A stretch of 64,000 nucleotides of DNA from Runella defluvii. Lineage in GTDB: Bacteria; Bacteroidota; Bacteroidia; Cytophagales; Spirosomataceae. Location of the stretch: contig NZ_JACIBY010000001.1 in assembly GCF_014195535.1 (NCBI RefSeq), forward strand, positions 906,569-970,568. The letters run 5' to 3'. The position numbers and the translations under genes are program-made. Shown one piece after another: positions 1-9,185 of the stretch. The notes below the pieces were generated by a model. The model was not told where the DNA came from. It ran no database searches and saw only the letters and a program-made list of their open reading frames with translations. The stretch's first letter is position 1. Each line of letters begins with the position of its first letter.

Positions 1-1
1 T

Positions 2-394
2 CAAAAAAACACCCAAGGTATTTCGGGACAAGTACTTTGGAAGGCAGGAAATTTTATGCCTACCATTGGTACCAAAGCGTCAGTTCCTAAGGCAGTGCCC
101 GTGGTGAGAGAGGTGTATATTTATGCTTTGACGAATGATAAACAGGTAGATGCGGGTGAAGATGCGGGTTTTTATCAAAAAGTGAATTCAAAACTTGTGC
201 GAAAAGTAAAAACCGATAAAAAAGGGCGTTTTTCAGTGACGCTGCCAGTGGGCTACTATTCGGTGTTTACCAAAGAAGAAAAAGGGCTTTATGCCAATCT
301 ATTTGACGATGCTATGAATATTAACCCCGTCCAAGTTCAAAAACGTCGCTGGACAAAAATGGATGTGGTGGTTGATTATCAGGCGGTTTATTAA
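2..394 (+). CDS. Carboxypeptidase-regulatory-like protein, 5' end cut by window
   Basis: The frame is open to the left edge of the window, so the N-terminus is missing; an internal ATG at 56 is unlikely to be the true start because the codons before it (GISGQVLWKAGNFMP) already match the family. The visible part reads as a transthyretin-like beta fold: GQV...VREVYIYALT, then KVKTDKKGRFSVTLPVGYYSVF, the usual 'later detail added to an object' pattern of secreted or lipid-anchored Bacteroidota proteins of about 150 residues. Function unknown. It converges on the T9SS protein gene, with a shared hairpin between them. Family call is fairly safe; completeness cannot be judged. Confidence 0.6.
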   Translation, partial: QKNTQGISGQVLWKAGNFMPTIGTKASVPKAVPVVREVYIYALTNDKQVDAGEDAGFYQKVNSKLVRKVKTDKKGRFSVTLPVGYYSVFTKEEKGLYANLFDDAMNINPVQVQKRRWTKMDVVVDYQAVY

Positions 395-404
395 AAGAAC
401 CTCC

Positions 405-474
405 CGAAAGTTTTAACCTCCCGAAAGTTCAAACCTCCCGAAAGTTTTGAACTTTCGGGAGGTTCTCTTTTTCT
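405..474. terminator. CCTCCCGAAAGTT repeat cluster forming a bidirectional terminator
   Basis: Three direct copies of CCTCCCGAAAGTT lie between the two convergent genes. The last copy (432-446) pairs perfectly over 15 bp with 450-464 across a TTG loop and is followed on the + strand by CTCTTTTTCT. This fits a rho-independent terminator for the left gene, and probably for the right one as well. The same palindrome recurs at 51899-51951 (inside hisC), 55541-55620 and, as a variant, 63675-63708. Confidence 0.65.
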
Positions 475-3400
475 ACTCCTTCACTACCTTCACTGAAGAT
501 TCTACCTTACCGTTTCGCTTATACGATAAGATATACGTACCAGCGGGAAGCTCTTGGGTCGATACTTCCACTTCGTTTGCGTTGCCATTGAGGGTAACCG
601 TTTTGACCAACTTGCCTTGAATGGTATGAAGTTCGAGCTGCGATTTGTCGGTCAAGCTCCTTGATTTGAGCAAGTTATCCAACTTTACTTTCATCACATT
701 TTCAAACGGATTGGGCATTACTTTTAGCAATGATGGTTCCAATTCTTTTTCTTCTTCAAGGGCAGGAGTTACCTCAACGGCGGCTTCTCGTGCAGCAGCA
801 TTAGAAGGGTCTGACAAGAGGTTGGCAGGTAGCATTTGGGCACAATTCCCCGCAGTTCCCATACCCGGCGTTACTGTGATGGTACGACAGGCTTTGGCTA
901 CGCACTCACAAGGGCCATTGCCGTTGTCGGCATAAACAGTCAAACAGACATTGTACGTACCTGCACTGAGGTAAGTGTGTGAGAAGGTAGCACTGTTTGA
1001 CCAGTTACCATCACCAAAATCCCAATGGTAGGCGGAGATAGGGTACGTACTTGCACTTCCTGTTGAATTAAACAATACTTGTAAGCCCGTAGCTGCATAA
1101 CTGATACATGGCGTGACGGTGCATACACATTTTGCTACCACAATTTGGTACGTAAGTGTTTGTTTTCCGCAGCCATTGTCGTAAGTGAGTGTAACCGTGT
1201 AAGTGCCTGGGTTAGCATAAGCGTGGCTTGGGTTAAGCGCTGTAGAGGTGAATCCATCGCCAAAGTTCCAAAGTACATTTTGAACAGGACAATCGCTTGT
1301 TACCAATCGCAACGTTACAGGCAATCCTAAACAGGCCGTTTTGGGAACAGTAATGGCAGGGGTACAGCAACATTTTTTCGACTCGGTTTTGGTGCAAGTA
1401 GTACCATTGGCAAACGTAATGTTGTAAGTAACAACCACATTGCCGCTCGAAGTCGCTTTGAAACACGCATCAACAGTCGTAGAGTCGCAAGTACCCGTTG
1501 GGGTAAAGGTATAAGTTGACGTTCCTACGTAGCTTGTCGGTGCGGGGTTGCAGGCCCATGCCAAGTTCGTAAACGTGCCGTTGGTCAAAGTTACCTTGAT
1601 TTGTTTTACGGGACACGCGACTTTCAATTTGCTACAACACAGTTTGTCGGTCTGGACAATTTGGGTTTTTTCGCAACAATTTACCGCCGCCGCATCGATG
1701 GAAACGCAGGCCAAATTAGACTCACTTGGGGTGAGGTTTACGTCGGTATTGGCGTTGTTGATGTACATCAAGGCAGCTGCTGTTGCGGCAAAGGTGTTGC
1801 AAGCTTTTTGGGTGTTTTGTGCCGTGGCACTTACCAAGGCTCTGAAGTCGTATTGCTGCGTAGCGGTTGGCATAAAACTACTGCCAAAATTCGCTTTTAC
1901 ATTACGAGCACTGAGCGCTGCGGCTGTCCAAGTGGTGGTATTACACCCCCCAGGAGAATACGAAAGGTCAGGAAGGCAAATGTTGACCGAATTGGCGTAG
2001 GTGGACGAAGCACTCAGTGGCGTTGCACCCACAAAATTTTGGTGCAAAACATCAAACTGACTACCACGGCTTACCGCTCGGTTGAGCATCAAATAATCCG
2101 TCGTTACGTTGTCGCGGGGGAGCATGTCAAAGAATAACAGGTTTTTGAGCGCAGCTCCTGTTTTGGTCAATCCCAAGCGATATATCACGTTTGTATTTGG
2201 ATTGGTGACTGCGGAGGTAGCGAAGGTTGCGCCATTGTCTTTGCTTACTTTTTTATCCAACGTAAAGCCAAAAACCGCGTTTGTTGTCAAATACTCAGTA
2301 TTAGAAGTAGCTAATACTGCCGACAAATTGGAATGAACTCTAAAGAAGTTAGGAATAACCCCAACGGCAGCATTGTTGAGGACTTTTACGTCAAATTCGA
2401 TGAAGTAAAAAGGTACTCCCGCCGTGCCGTATTGGCCGCAGTTGGGGTAATAGACATTGGCACAGCTAGTACCGATGGTTGGGATGTTCCAACGCAGGTT
2501 ATTTCCTGCGTGAGCGGTAGAAACGCCCGTCCAGGCAGTAGTTCCAACGGGAATGCCCGAGCCTGCCGTACATACTGGACTGTAATTGCTGGAAGTATAG
2601 TAGGTTTCGTTTCCGACGTACTGCAAATTTGCGTTTAACAAATCATTGATGTATGTGCCCGATAGCACAGCTGTTCCGATGTTTTGAACTCGTAAACGAT
2701 ACCGCAACACTTGCCCTTGATTATAGGTCGTTTGTTTGTTACAAATTTCTTTGAAAGCACAAACGTTGGTTGTTGGTGGATAAATCGCGATGGTATTACA
2801 AGAAGTACGAACCGTCGTAGGATTAGGCATGGGATACCTCAAGCTCGCACAGTTTAAGATATTGTTCGAAGCTAGGGAGTTAATGGTAAAGTTGATGCGG
2901 TACGAAACGCAAGCCCCAACGGCGAGGGTGCCATTGTTTTGAAAATAAATGGCGGGGTTAGTCCCTAGCGTGGCAGTGTAAGTTTGTGTCGAAGTGGCAT
3001 TGACCAAAACGTTAGCAGAGTTAACATTGACAGTGACAGGGTTAGCCGCAGTTCCTGTTACCTGAATGCTCGTGACCGTAATGCCCGTCGGGATGTTGTC
3101 ATACACATTGAAGCTGGTGAGCGGAGAGGTGCCATTGTTACAGACAACGATGTTGTAATAGCCTGCGCAGCCAATGGCATTGCCCGATACATAGGAATAT
3201 TTGCTGATTTGTCCAGAGGTAACGGGCGCTGATTTGGTAACGCAAATTTGGAGCGAATCGGCGTGTTTGCCGCAATTGGGAGAGGTGGGCTTGCCCAAAT
3301 CCCCCGTTAACACCGCTTTATTCGTGCGACTGGTGCTGACGGCAAAACCAGGATAATAGATTTTGATTTTGGCTTGCCGCTGGAAATAATTTTGTGTAGC

Positions 3401-4165
3401 GTCGAGCGTCCCTAAGCCCGTCCAAGTAATATTGGTGCCCGAAGCAGTGATAGTGCCCGTAGCGGGAGCAATGGGCGCACCGCTGATAAATACGGCACCT
3501 GCTGGCATTCGATCCACGATGGAGGCATTTTCCAAATTGAGGAAACCGTACAATCCCGTGTTTTTGTAAACCGAGACAATGTATTCAACGGTGTCGCTCA
3601 ACGTTGCCCATTGGCATGTGCCGCCCGTGTAGGCCAGTCCGCTGGGTACTTTATAGACTTTCCACGGGTCGGTGGCTTGGGCGGTGGTACTTACGTAGCC
3701 TGTACAAAGGTCAGCGCCTGTGGAGGTTCGTAAGCAAGCGCGGTTGCGGGCGGTTTCACCGTTACAGGTCGTTCCAGCGGGAAACTTTACGTTGATTTGA
3801 AAAGACCCCGAACAAGTTGAAGCCGTAGCGGGTATCTGATACGAAACTTGGGTACCTCCCACAACGGTTGTTTGAGATACGCTTGGCGTACCACATACGG
3901 CCGTCGCAATGACGTTGTCAACCACCAACGGGCTAGGTACTACATCCGTGATGGTTGTAGCAGGTGAACCCGCAGGAATGGTGTAAAAAATCGTGTAGGT
4001 AAAACCTACTCCCGTAGGAGTCGTCGAATTGCTAACCACTTTTTTCAAGAAGTAACCACCAAGGTTGGCTTCTTGAGAGGTGGTTGTGTTTTGGGCAATG
4101 GCACCTATGGATAGGCACCAAAACAACAAAATCCTCCACCAATGTGTAGTAAATGGTTGTCTCAT
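473..4165 (-). CDS. Large secreted T9SS-sorted protein with DUF11 repeats and PKD domains
   Basis: A 1230-residue secreted protein. Signal peptide: residues about 1-25, ending SIGAIAQ. Long beta-rich segments follow that look like DUF11 / 'conserved repeat' domains (phrases such as YTIFYTIPAGSPATTITDVV and KSAPVTSGQISKYSYVSGN), then a Cys-rich stretch (about 860-960, with CCEKTQ, KLCCSKLKVAC, KKCCCTP). Two PKD domains follow (WNFGDGF...HAYANPGTYTVTLTY and WDFGDGNWS...HTYLSAGTYNVCLTV). The C-terminus (PNPFENVMKVKL...GKLVKTVTL...LPAGTYILSYKRNGK) is a type A T9SS sorting tail. Expected at the cell surface or released; likely an adhesin or matrix protein. The ligand cannot be told. Confidence 0.85.
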   Translation of the reverse strand: MRQPFTTHWWRILLFWCLSIGAIAQNTTTSQEANLGGYFLKKVVSNSTTPTGVGFTYTIFYTIPAGSPATTITDVVPSPLVVDNVIATAVCGTPSVSQTTVVGGTQVSYQIPATASTCSGSFQINVKFPAGTTCNGETARNRACLRTSTGADLCTGYVSTTAQATDPWKVYKVPSGLAYTGGTCQWATLSDTVEYIVSVYKNTGLYGFLNLENASIVDRMPAGAVFISGAPIAPATGTITASGTNITWTGLGTLDATQNYFQRQAKIKIYYPGFAVSTSRTNKAVLTGDLGKPTSPNCGKHADSLQICVTKSAPVTSGQISKYSYVSGNAIGCAGYYNIVVCNNGTSPLTSFNVYDNIPTGITVTSIQVTGTAANPVTVNVNSANVLVNATSTQTYTATLGTNPAIYFQNNGTLAVGACVSYRINFTINSLASNNILNCASLRYPMPNPTTVRTSCNTIAIYPPTTNVCAFKEICNKQTTYNQGQVLRYRLRVQNIGTAVLSGTYINDLLNANLQYVGNETYYTSSNYSPVCTAGSGIPVGTTAWTGVSTAHAGNNLRWNIPTIGTSCANVYYPNCGQYGTAGVPFYFIEFDVKVLNNAAVGVIPNFFRVHSNLSAVLATSNTEYLTTNAVFGFTLDKKVSKDNGATFATSAVTNPNTNVIYRLGLTKTGAALKNLLFFDMLPRDNVTTDYLMLNRAVSRGSQFDVLHQNFVGATPLSASSTYANSVNICLPDLSYSPGGCNTTTWTAAALSARNVKANFGSSFMPTATQQYDFRALVSATAQNTQKACNTFAATAAALMYINNANTDVNLTPSESNLACVSIDAAAVNCCEKTQIVQTDKLCCSKLKVACPVKQIKVTLTNGTFTNLAWACNPAPTSYVGTSTYTFTPTGTCDSTTVDACFKATSSGNVVVTYNITFANGTTCTKTESKKCCCTPAITVPKTACLGLPVTLRLVTSDCPVQNVLWNFGDGFTSTALNPSHAYANPGTYTVTLTYDNGCGKQTLTYQIVVAKCVCTVTPCISYAATGLQVLFNSTGSASTYPISAYHWDFGDGNWSNSATFSHTYLSAGTYNVCLTVYADNGNGPCECVAKACRTITVTPGMGTAGNCAQMLPANLLSDPSNAAAREAAVEVTPALEEEKELEPSLLKVMPNPFENVMKVKLDNLLKSRSLTDKSQLELHTIQGKLVKTVTLNGNANEVEVSTQELPAGTYILSYKRNGKVESSVKVVKE

Positions 4166-4389
4166 AGAAGTAAGTAAGAAGAGTAAGAAATAGAAAAAAT
4201 TAATGCGTTTTTAACGCAAGTGTTGAAGTATATCAACGGAGAAATAGAAGCAAAAATAATGCCGTTTCCTACGAGAGCGTAGGAAAAATGCACATCTAAA
4301 AAGGAATACTATTGTTTTGGAAACATGCCCATTAATTGAGTGCTAATGAGCATGTTAGTAAAAGTATTATCAAAAATTGTGCCACATTT

Positions 4390-5481
4390 TTATTGCAACG
4401 CATACAAGGCAAAGGAAGCTAGCCAGTGCTCGCCGCCGTAGCCACCGTTAGTGATTTGGGGTAGGGTAGTATTGATAAAATGTTGAGATGCTTTGAGCAT
4501 AGTTGCCCGACGAGGGTCGGTTTTGGGGAGAGCTTCAACAATGCCTTTCAAACACCAAGCCCGACTCAACGAAAGCCCATCTAAGTGAACAATCTGCATG
4601 TCGTTTCGGTCGCTTACGACGGGGAGTTTGAGGATGTTTTGCAAACCAGCGGCAGGCATAAAGCCATTGAACCACTTGGTGAATGCAGCGGGCGTTAAGA
4701 TACGTCGCATTAGGTCTGCTACTTCCAAACTCGGGGATAAAAAATCGGAACCATCGGGTTCTTGGATGGCAGGTGCTTGGGTATTGTTTAGATAAAAATA
4801 CTTGGCTTTTTCGACGATTTTGGCCTCAAAAGCGGCATTTTTAACCGTACGAGCGTAGTCAAGGGCAAACACCAGACCGAAAGCAGTATTGGGATGAACG
4901 CCCGTGCGGTTGGGGTAGGTTTGTTTGGGTAAAAATGCCGTCCAAAGTTCCACCACTTGCTGAGTGAGCGGACGTAAATGCTGGTGCCATTGGCGGCCCT
5001 GCGGGTCGTCCCACGTGGCCAACTCTTCGTCGAGTTTGAGCAACCAAGCCCAGCCGTAGGTACGTTCAAACGTCCGCGAAAACTTGTATTTGGTAAAATA
5101 CTCCGCTTCGGTTCTCATTTTATCGGGCTGAAAACTATCGTCCAGTATTTTTCGTATTTCCACCTCTTCGGGAAGTCCTTTGAAGGTTTTAAGGAGCCGA
5201 ACTAGCATCCAATGCCCGTGTACGGAAGAGTGCCAATCCAAACAACCATAAAAAGCAGGGTGCAGTTGCTTGGGCGTGAGTTTGGCGTCATTCTCGGCTT
5301 CGATGGTGTGCCCCGTTTTGTTGGGATATTCAGTATGGATACAATGCAGCGGTAATTTGGCCAAAAAAGAAGCGCCAGCGGACGTAAGGCGCCATTGGTC
5401 ATTTTCTTTGACAAGGTAGGTGTTTTGGGCAAAGAGCACGGTGAATGGAAAAAAGAGTAAAAAATAAAAGCTATTTCTCAT
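4390..5481 (-). CDS. DUF2891 family secreted protein
   Basis: A 363-residue protein when started at 5481, where a good signal peptide begins (MRNSFYFLLFFPFTVLFAQ); the longer frame to 5538 adds an unlikely polar leader that overlaps the divergent gene. The block HPAFYGCLDWHSSVHGHWMLVRLLK is typical of DUF2891, followed by helical repeats consistent with an alpha/alpha toroid and a final NGGYGGEHWLASFALYALQ. No enzymatic activity is established for the family to my knowledge; the Trp/His-rich first block suggests a carbohydrate-type pocket, which is inference. Divergent from the membrane protein gene at 5588. Confidence 0.8.
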   Translation of the reverse strand: MRNSFYFLLFFPFTVLFAQNTYLVKENDQWRLTSAGASFLAKLPLHCIHTEYPNKTGHTIEAENDAKLTPKQLHPAFYGCLDWHSSVHGHWMLVRLLKTFKGLPEEVEIRKILDDSFQPDKMRTEAEYFTKYKFSRTFERTYGWAWLLKLDEELATWDDPQGRQWHQHLRPLTQQVVELWTAFLPKQTYPNRTGVHPNTAFGLVFALDYARTVKNAAFEAKIVEKAKYFYLNNTQAPAIQEPDGSDFLSPSLEVADLMRRILTPAAFTKWFNGFMPAAGLQNILKLPVVSDRNDMQIVHLDGLSLSRAWCLKGIVEALPKTDPRRATMLKASQHFINTTLPQITNGGYGGEHWLASFALYALQ

Positions 5482-5587
5482 TTTGTTGATAATGAAGTAG
5501 TTAAGGTTGGTTGGGGTACATTTTGAGGGGCAAAACACTAAAATCGCCTACGAACTTACTAATTTTAAGCGTTTTTCGACCTTACGC

Positions 5588-7381
5588 ATGACTTTTTTCA
5601 ATCTTTCTATCCAAAAACGCTTCTTAGTTTCGCTGTGTTTGTTACCGCTGGTGATATACGTGGTTTTTTTTGAAGCCATTGCATTGAATGCCAACTACGT
5701 GGCATACGACGATATTCACGTGCTTCAAATTGTTGAACAATGGCAGAATGCAGCATCCTGGCGCGAAAAATTGAACTGGTTGACCATCGGTTTTCCCGAA
5801 CACCGCATCGTGTTTACGCGTTTGGTGGTGCTCTTGTCGTACTGGCTGACAGGAAGTGTCAATTTTAAAACGTTGATGGTCCTCAGTAATTTACTTTGGG
5901 TTGGCCAATTGGGGATATTGTTTAAAGTTTTTCGAAAACTCAATCTCTCTTTTGCGTATTTCATCCCTTTGTGTTGGATTGTCCTCAACGTGCATTCGTT
6001 TGAAAATATCTTTTGGGGAACAAGTTCGCTCGGAAATTTTGGCTTACTCTTTTTTACCATGATGGCTGCGTATGGATACACACAGTTGTCGCCCAAGTAC
6101 AGTTGGGTAGGGATTTTGTTCTCAATTTTTGCCACATTTTCGTACGGGAATGGCCTGTTGACTTTTCTAATTGGAGGAACAATCCTGGCCTTGTCGAACC
6201 GTTGGAAGGAGATGAAGCTCACTTTAGGGGCATTTGTGCTAACGATGGGACTATATGCACTCACCCATTCGCACGCGTCTCCAAGTTCACTTGATTTGAC
6301 AAAAGCGGAAAACTATTTACAAGCAATCATTTGTTTTTTAGCGTTTATTGGGTCTTCGGTAAATTTTGATGCTTACAGTCCCTCCACGTTGGCCCAATGG
6401 CTTTCAGTCGTTTTTGGGGGAGTACTGTTGACAGTAAATGTCTGGGCTTTGTTACGACATACGACCATCGCCAAAGGTCAGACGATAGTCAGACCTGACG
6501 TCGCCAACCCAGAAACTACAACAACTCAGACGATAGTCAGACCTGACATCGCCAACCCAACCCTGTCTTTATTCAAAAAATACACGATTACCTTAAGACT
6601 AAACAAAGTGCAGTGGTTTGCGCTATACATGCTGTTATTTGTGTGTTTGACCTCTTTGGGCGTCGTTTACAAACGGGCCGAATGGGATGGGTTATATGGT
6701 ATGTTCAAAGGGCGCTATCGGATGTACCCCACTTGGATGTTGATTTTGACGTATTTGTTGGTGTTGGATTGGAATCGGGAAAAAATAACTCAGAAGTGGT
6801 TGGCTATTGGAATGGGAATTGTAGTGATTTTCAATGCTTTGGTGTTGTATTATGCCATTGCACCTGCGGTCAACAACCGCCGAATGGCAGTAGCGCAGGA
6901 GTTTAATTCGATGTACAATGCCGATTTGTTGGGGCTAAAAATGTTCGATTTAACGGGGGCTGACTTTCTCCGATTGCAGAAACTGTACCAGCCGTCCTTG
7001 TTTTTTAGACAATACGAAAAACAGTGGACAGCTTCGACAGATTCACTTTCAACGAACGGAAATTTTAAGGTTGATTCGGTTTTTTGGAGCAACAAAAACC
7101 TGAATGTTTACTATCACCGCGATTTTATTCGGCCTGTCAAAAACATGGATGATGGGGCTTTTGTTGTTCTGAAATCCGCGTCGCACGTTTACATGGCGGC
7201 GGGGATGCAGCAGGCACTTCCGTTGAAAACATTTCTCCGAAGAGGCTGGTATTGGGACAGGGGATTTATGGCCACTTTTGTTCCTGGGGCGGTCGTAAAA
7301 GGCAACTATCGGATGTATGTGCTACTGCGTCAGAACGGTGTTTCAGAATTGCTTGATACAGAGGAACAAGTCACGTTTTAG
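5588..7381 (+). CDS. Polytopic membrane protein with in-frame palindromic insert
   Basis: Start chosen at 5588 (MTFFNLSIQKRF), which removes 27 residues overlapping the divergent promoter area. About 597 residues with roughly eight to ten hydrophobic segments and a soluble C-terminal part of about 170 residues. The layout (NYVAYDDIHVLQ after the first membrane helix, then multiple helices) resembles GT-C-type or O-antigen-biosynthesis-like membrane proteins, but I see no diagnostic motif, so no activity is assigned. Residues about 298-324 are encoded by two 33 bp copies of a palindromic repeat found elsewhere in the window (QTIVRPDVANP, QTIVRPDIANP), placed in a loop between helices. Its stop overlaps the stop of the next, convergent gene by 4 bp. 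Confidence 0.65.
   Translation: MTFFNLSIQKRFLVSLCLLPLVIYVVFFEAIALNANYVAYDDIHVLQIVEQWQNAASWREKLNWLTIGFPEHRIVFTRLVVLLSYWLTGSVNFKTLMVLSNLLWVGQLGILFKVFRKLNLSFAYFIPLCWIVLNVHSFENIFWGTSSLGNFGLLFFTMMAAYGYTQLSPKYSWVGILFSIFATFSYGNGLLTFLIGGTILALSNRWKEMKLTLGAFVLTMGLYALTHSHASPSSLDLTKAENYLQAIICFLAFIGSSVNFDAYSPSTLAQWLSVVFGGVLLTVNVWALLRHTTIAKGQTIVRPDVANPETTTTQTIVRPDIANPTLSLFKKYTITLRLNKVQWFALYMLLFVCLTSLGVVYKRAEWDGLYGMFKGRYRMYPTWMLILTYLLVLDWNREKITQKWLAIGMGIVVIFNALVLYYAIAPAVNNRRMAVAQEFNSMYNADLLGLKMFDLTGADFLRLQKLYQPSLFFRQYEKQWTASTDSLSTNGNFKVDSVFWSNKNLNVYYHRDFIRPVKNMDDGAFVVLKSASHVYMAAGMQQALPLKTFLRRGWYWDRGFMATFVPGAVVKGNYRMYVLLRQNGVSELLDTEEQVTF
6479..6559 (+). repeat. Two 33 bp copies of the CAGACGATAGTC palindromic repeat inside a gene
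   Basis: CAGACGATAGTCAGACCTGA... occurs at 6479-6511 and 6527-6559, separated by 15 bp, both in the same reading frame of the host gene. The core GTCAGACGATAGTCAGACC also occurs at 49972-49990, and its reverse complement at 50017-50036 and 50102-50121 in an intergenic region, so this is a dispersed element rather than native coding sequence. Confidence 0.75.
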
Positions 7382-8544
7382 GTACCAATAGTTGCCAGTA
7401 ACTCGGAAGAGGCCAGCAGGTTTTTGATGGGGGCAAAGGCATTTTTGTTAGAAGCCGCTTTGAGGGGAATCAGCGGTTCTCCGTGCCGACTCACCACGCC
7501 TACCCATTCGCCTTCAGGAGAAGGGTCAGGGAAATGTTGCCACACATAATCATTTACCCGTTGCCATTGCTTCAGAAGGCTACGGTCTTGCAAAACTTGA
7601 TACGCTCGTAACAATGCCGTGCAGGCTTCTAATTGCACCCAAGCGTATTTATAGTAAGCGTCGGGTTCGCTGGCGGGTAGGCTTTTAACGTCCAACCAAT
7701 GATAATAACCACCGTAGGCTTCGTCCCAAGTAGTTTCGGCTAAGTAAGCAATGTGCTGGGCCAACTGCCTGCGAATTTGCCGTTTGTTGAGGGAATAAGT
7801 CAGTTCGTAAAAAGAATTAAAGGCTTCAAAAACCCGTCCAGCGTGGATTCTTCGCCCCAACAAGCAATCGGAGTATCCGCCTTCTGAAAACACATTTTCT
7901 AGTAAAATATCGGCGCGAGGTTCCCAAAAATGTTTCATCAATTCATTTAAAAGGGCTTCTCCTCGTTCGCGAAACGCTTTTTCAGAAAGGCAGTTTTTGG
8001 CCGCCATTAATGCACGGGCAAGGGCGCTTAGTTCCCCAATTTGTTTTAAATGACGTCCGCTGATGGGCTCGTCGATGTATTTTTGAAGTCGTTTTTCGCG
8101 CTTACGAACTGCTTTTATCAACGATTTTTTGGCAGCTTCGGCATAGACTTCATCTTCGGTAATGTCGTACAAAATGCCCCACGCGGCGCAGGCAGCGGCT
8201 TCCACTTGGGTGTCTTTCACCTCGGCCACACCCCGCCCCGTAATATCCACCGACTCCCACCAATTTTCTTTGGTATCGGTGGCGTATTGGAGCAAAAAAT
8301 CGGCGCCTTGGCGGGCGTACTCCAGAAAAGCAGGTCGGGGTTCGGTTTGGTGTAACTTTGCAAAAGCCCACGCTTGCTGCCCGTGCCAAGCCATCCATTT
8401 GTCGGTCGATAGAACCTCTCCTTTGTTGGAAAGTACGCAAAAATACCCACCATTGACACGGTCGATGGCGAAGTCGAGCCAAAACGGAACGACTCGTTGC
8501 AAAAGGTCTTCGCGGTATTGTTGGGCGTACAAAAGCAAATTCAT
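7378..8544 (-). CDS. AGE family (N-acylglucosamine 2-epimerase-like) protein
   Basis: A 388-residue protein of the usual AGE-family length, with the family's blocks: RVNGGYFCVLSNKGEVLSTDKWMAWHGQQAWAFAKL near the N-terminus, then GRRIHAGRVFEAF and WDEAYGGYYHWLDV. Family members are alpha6/alpha6 barrels that epimerise or isomerise sugars. The catalytic histidines of characterised epimerases sit in a PGHxxE block and in a PHxEA block; here the aligned positions read AGRVFEA and VQLEA. The RQ of the first block also reads QQ. The fold call is solid, but epimerase activity is doubtful. The GTT/ATG region abuts the divergent GNAT gene. Confidence 0.7.
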   Translation of the reverse strand: MNLLLYAQQYREDLLQRVVPFWLDFAIDRVNGGYFCVLSNKGEVLSTDKWMAWHGQQAWAFAKLHQTEPRPAFLEYARQGADFLLQYATDTKENWWESVDITGRGVAEVKDTQVEAAACAAWGILYDITEDEVYAEAAKKSLIKAVRKREKRLQKYIDEPISGRHLKQIGELSALARALMAAKNCLSEKAFRERGEALLNELMKHFWEPRADILLENVFSEGGYSDCLLGRRIHAGRVFEAFNSFYELTYSLNKRQIRRQLAQHIAYLAETTWDEAYGGYYHWLDVKSLPASEPDAYYKYAWVQLEACTALLRAYQVLQDRSLLKQWQRVNDYVWQHFPDPSPEGEWVGVVSRHGEPLIPLKAASNKNAFAPIKNLLASSELLATIGT

Positions 8545-8566
8545 GCCGCAAAAATAGATTTTTTTT

Positions 8567-8574
8567 TACCTTTG
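8567..8574 (+). promoter_or_regulatory. Putative -7 box TACCTTTG upstream of the GNAT gene
   Basis: TACCTTTG fits the Bacteroidota TAnnTTTG consensus and lies 39 bp before the GNAT start codon, after a run of T. No convincing -33 TTG at the usual spacing was found, so this is tentative. Confidence 0.35.
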
Positions 8575-8613
8575 TTATGTACCCAAACCTTCCCAAAAGG
8601 CTAGAATTTCATC

Positions 8614-9141
8614 ATGTATTTTATAGAATCTATTCGTTTGCGGCTAATTCCGCTCACTACCCAGCAGTTACAACTACACGCTAGTGACTACTTAGGATTA
8701 CAAAAATCGCTAGGTCTTTCTCCCCGCCCCATGAAAATGGAAGAAGAGTTTCAGTCAGAATTCGACGATGCCTTGGCCAATTACTGGTTGCCCGAAACGG
8801 CGGCAAACGTGGCCAATTATCAGTGGTTTACCAATTGGCTCATTGTTGAAAAGGAAAGCAATTCGGTGGCGGGAGGAATTGGGGTGGCAGGGATGCCCAA
8901 TGACAACGGCGAAACCGAAATGGGCTACGGCCTAGACGAAGATTTTCGGGGGAAAGGCATTGCAACCGAGGCGGTTGAGTGCTTGATGAAGTGGGTGTTC
9001 AAACATCCAGCAGCCCATGCCCTTACTGCCCAAACGCCCATTCGACTGCCGCTTTCTCAAAGGGTATTGGTCAAGGCGGGTTTCTCCCAAGTACAGGAAG
9101 AAAATGGCATCATTTTGTGGCGAAAAGCCAAGGTAAGCTAG
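8614..9141 (+). CDS. GNAT family N-acetyltransferase (RimJ/RimL type)
   Basis: A 175-residue protein with the acetyl-CoA-binding layout of GNAT_3 enzymes: SIRLRLIPLTTQQL at the start, VAGGIGVAGMPNDNGETEMGYGLDEDFRGKGIATEAVECLMKWVF in the middle (the Q/RxxGxG/A loop is DEDFRGKGIATEA), and QRVLVKAGFSQVQEENGIILWRK at the end. Substrate unknown; members acetylate protein N-termini, amino groups of antibiotics or small metabolites. The next gene starts 44 bp downstream and appears to have its own promoter-like box. Confidence 0.85.
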   Translation: MYFIESIRLRLIPLTTQQLQLHASDYLGLQKSLGLSPRPMKMEEEFQSEFDDALANYWLPETAANVANYQWFTNWLIVEKESNSVAGGIGVAGMPNDNGETEMGYGLDEDFRGKGIATEAVECLMKWVFKHPAAHALTAQTPIRLPLSQRVLVKAGFSQVQEENGIILWRKAKVS

Positions 9142-9161
9142 TTTACGCCCTTAAAAAGCAG

Positions 9162-9169
9162 TACGTTTG
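9162..9169 (+). promoter_or_regulatory. Putative -7 box TACGTTTG before the FKBP gene
   Basis: TACGTTTG matches TAnnTTTG and ends 16 bp before the ATG at 9186, which would give a very short leader. No clear -33 element. Confidence 0.3.
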
Positions 9170-9185
9170 CAAAAAATTTAAACCA

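Noticed and set aside
645..2336. Several ORFs opposite to the large T9SS gene
   Set aside because: They are antisense shadows of a gene with clear domains, a signal peptide and a sorting tail.
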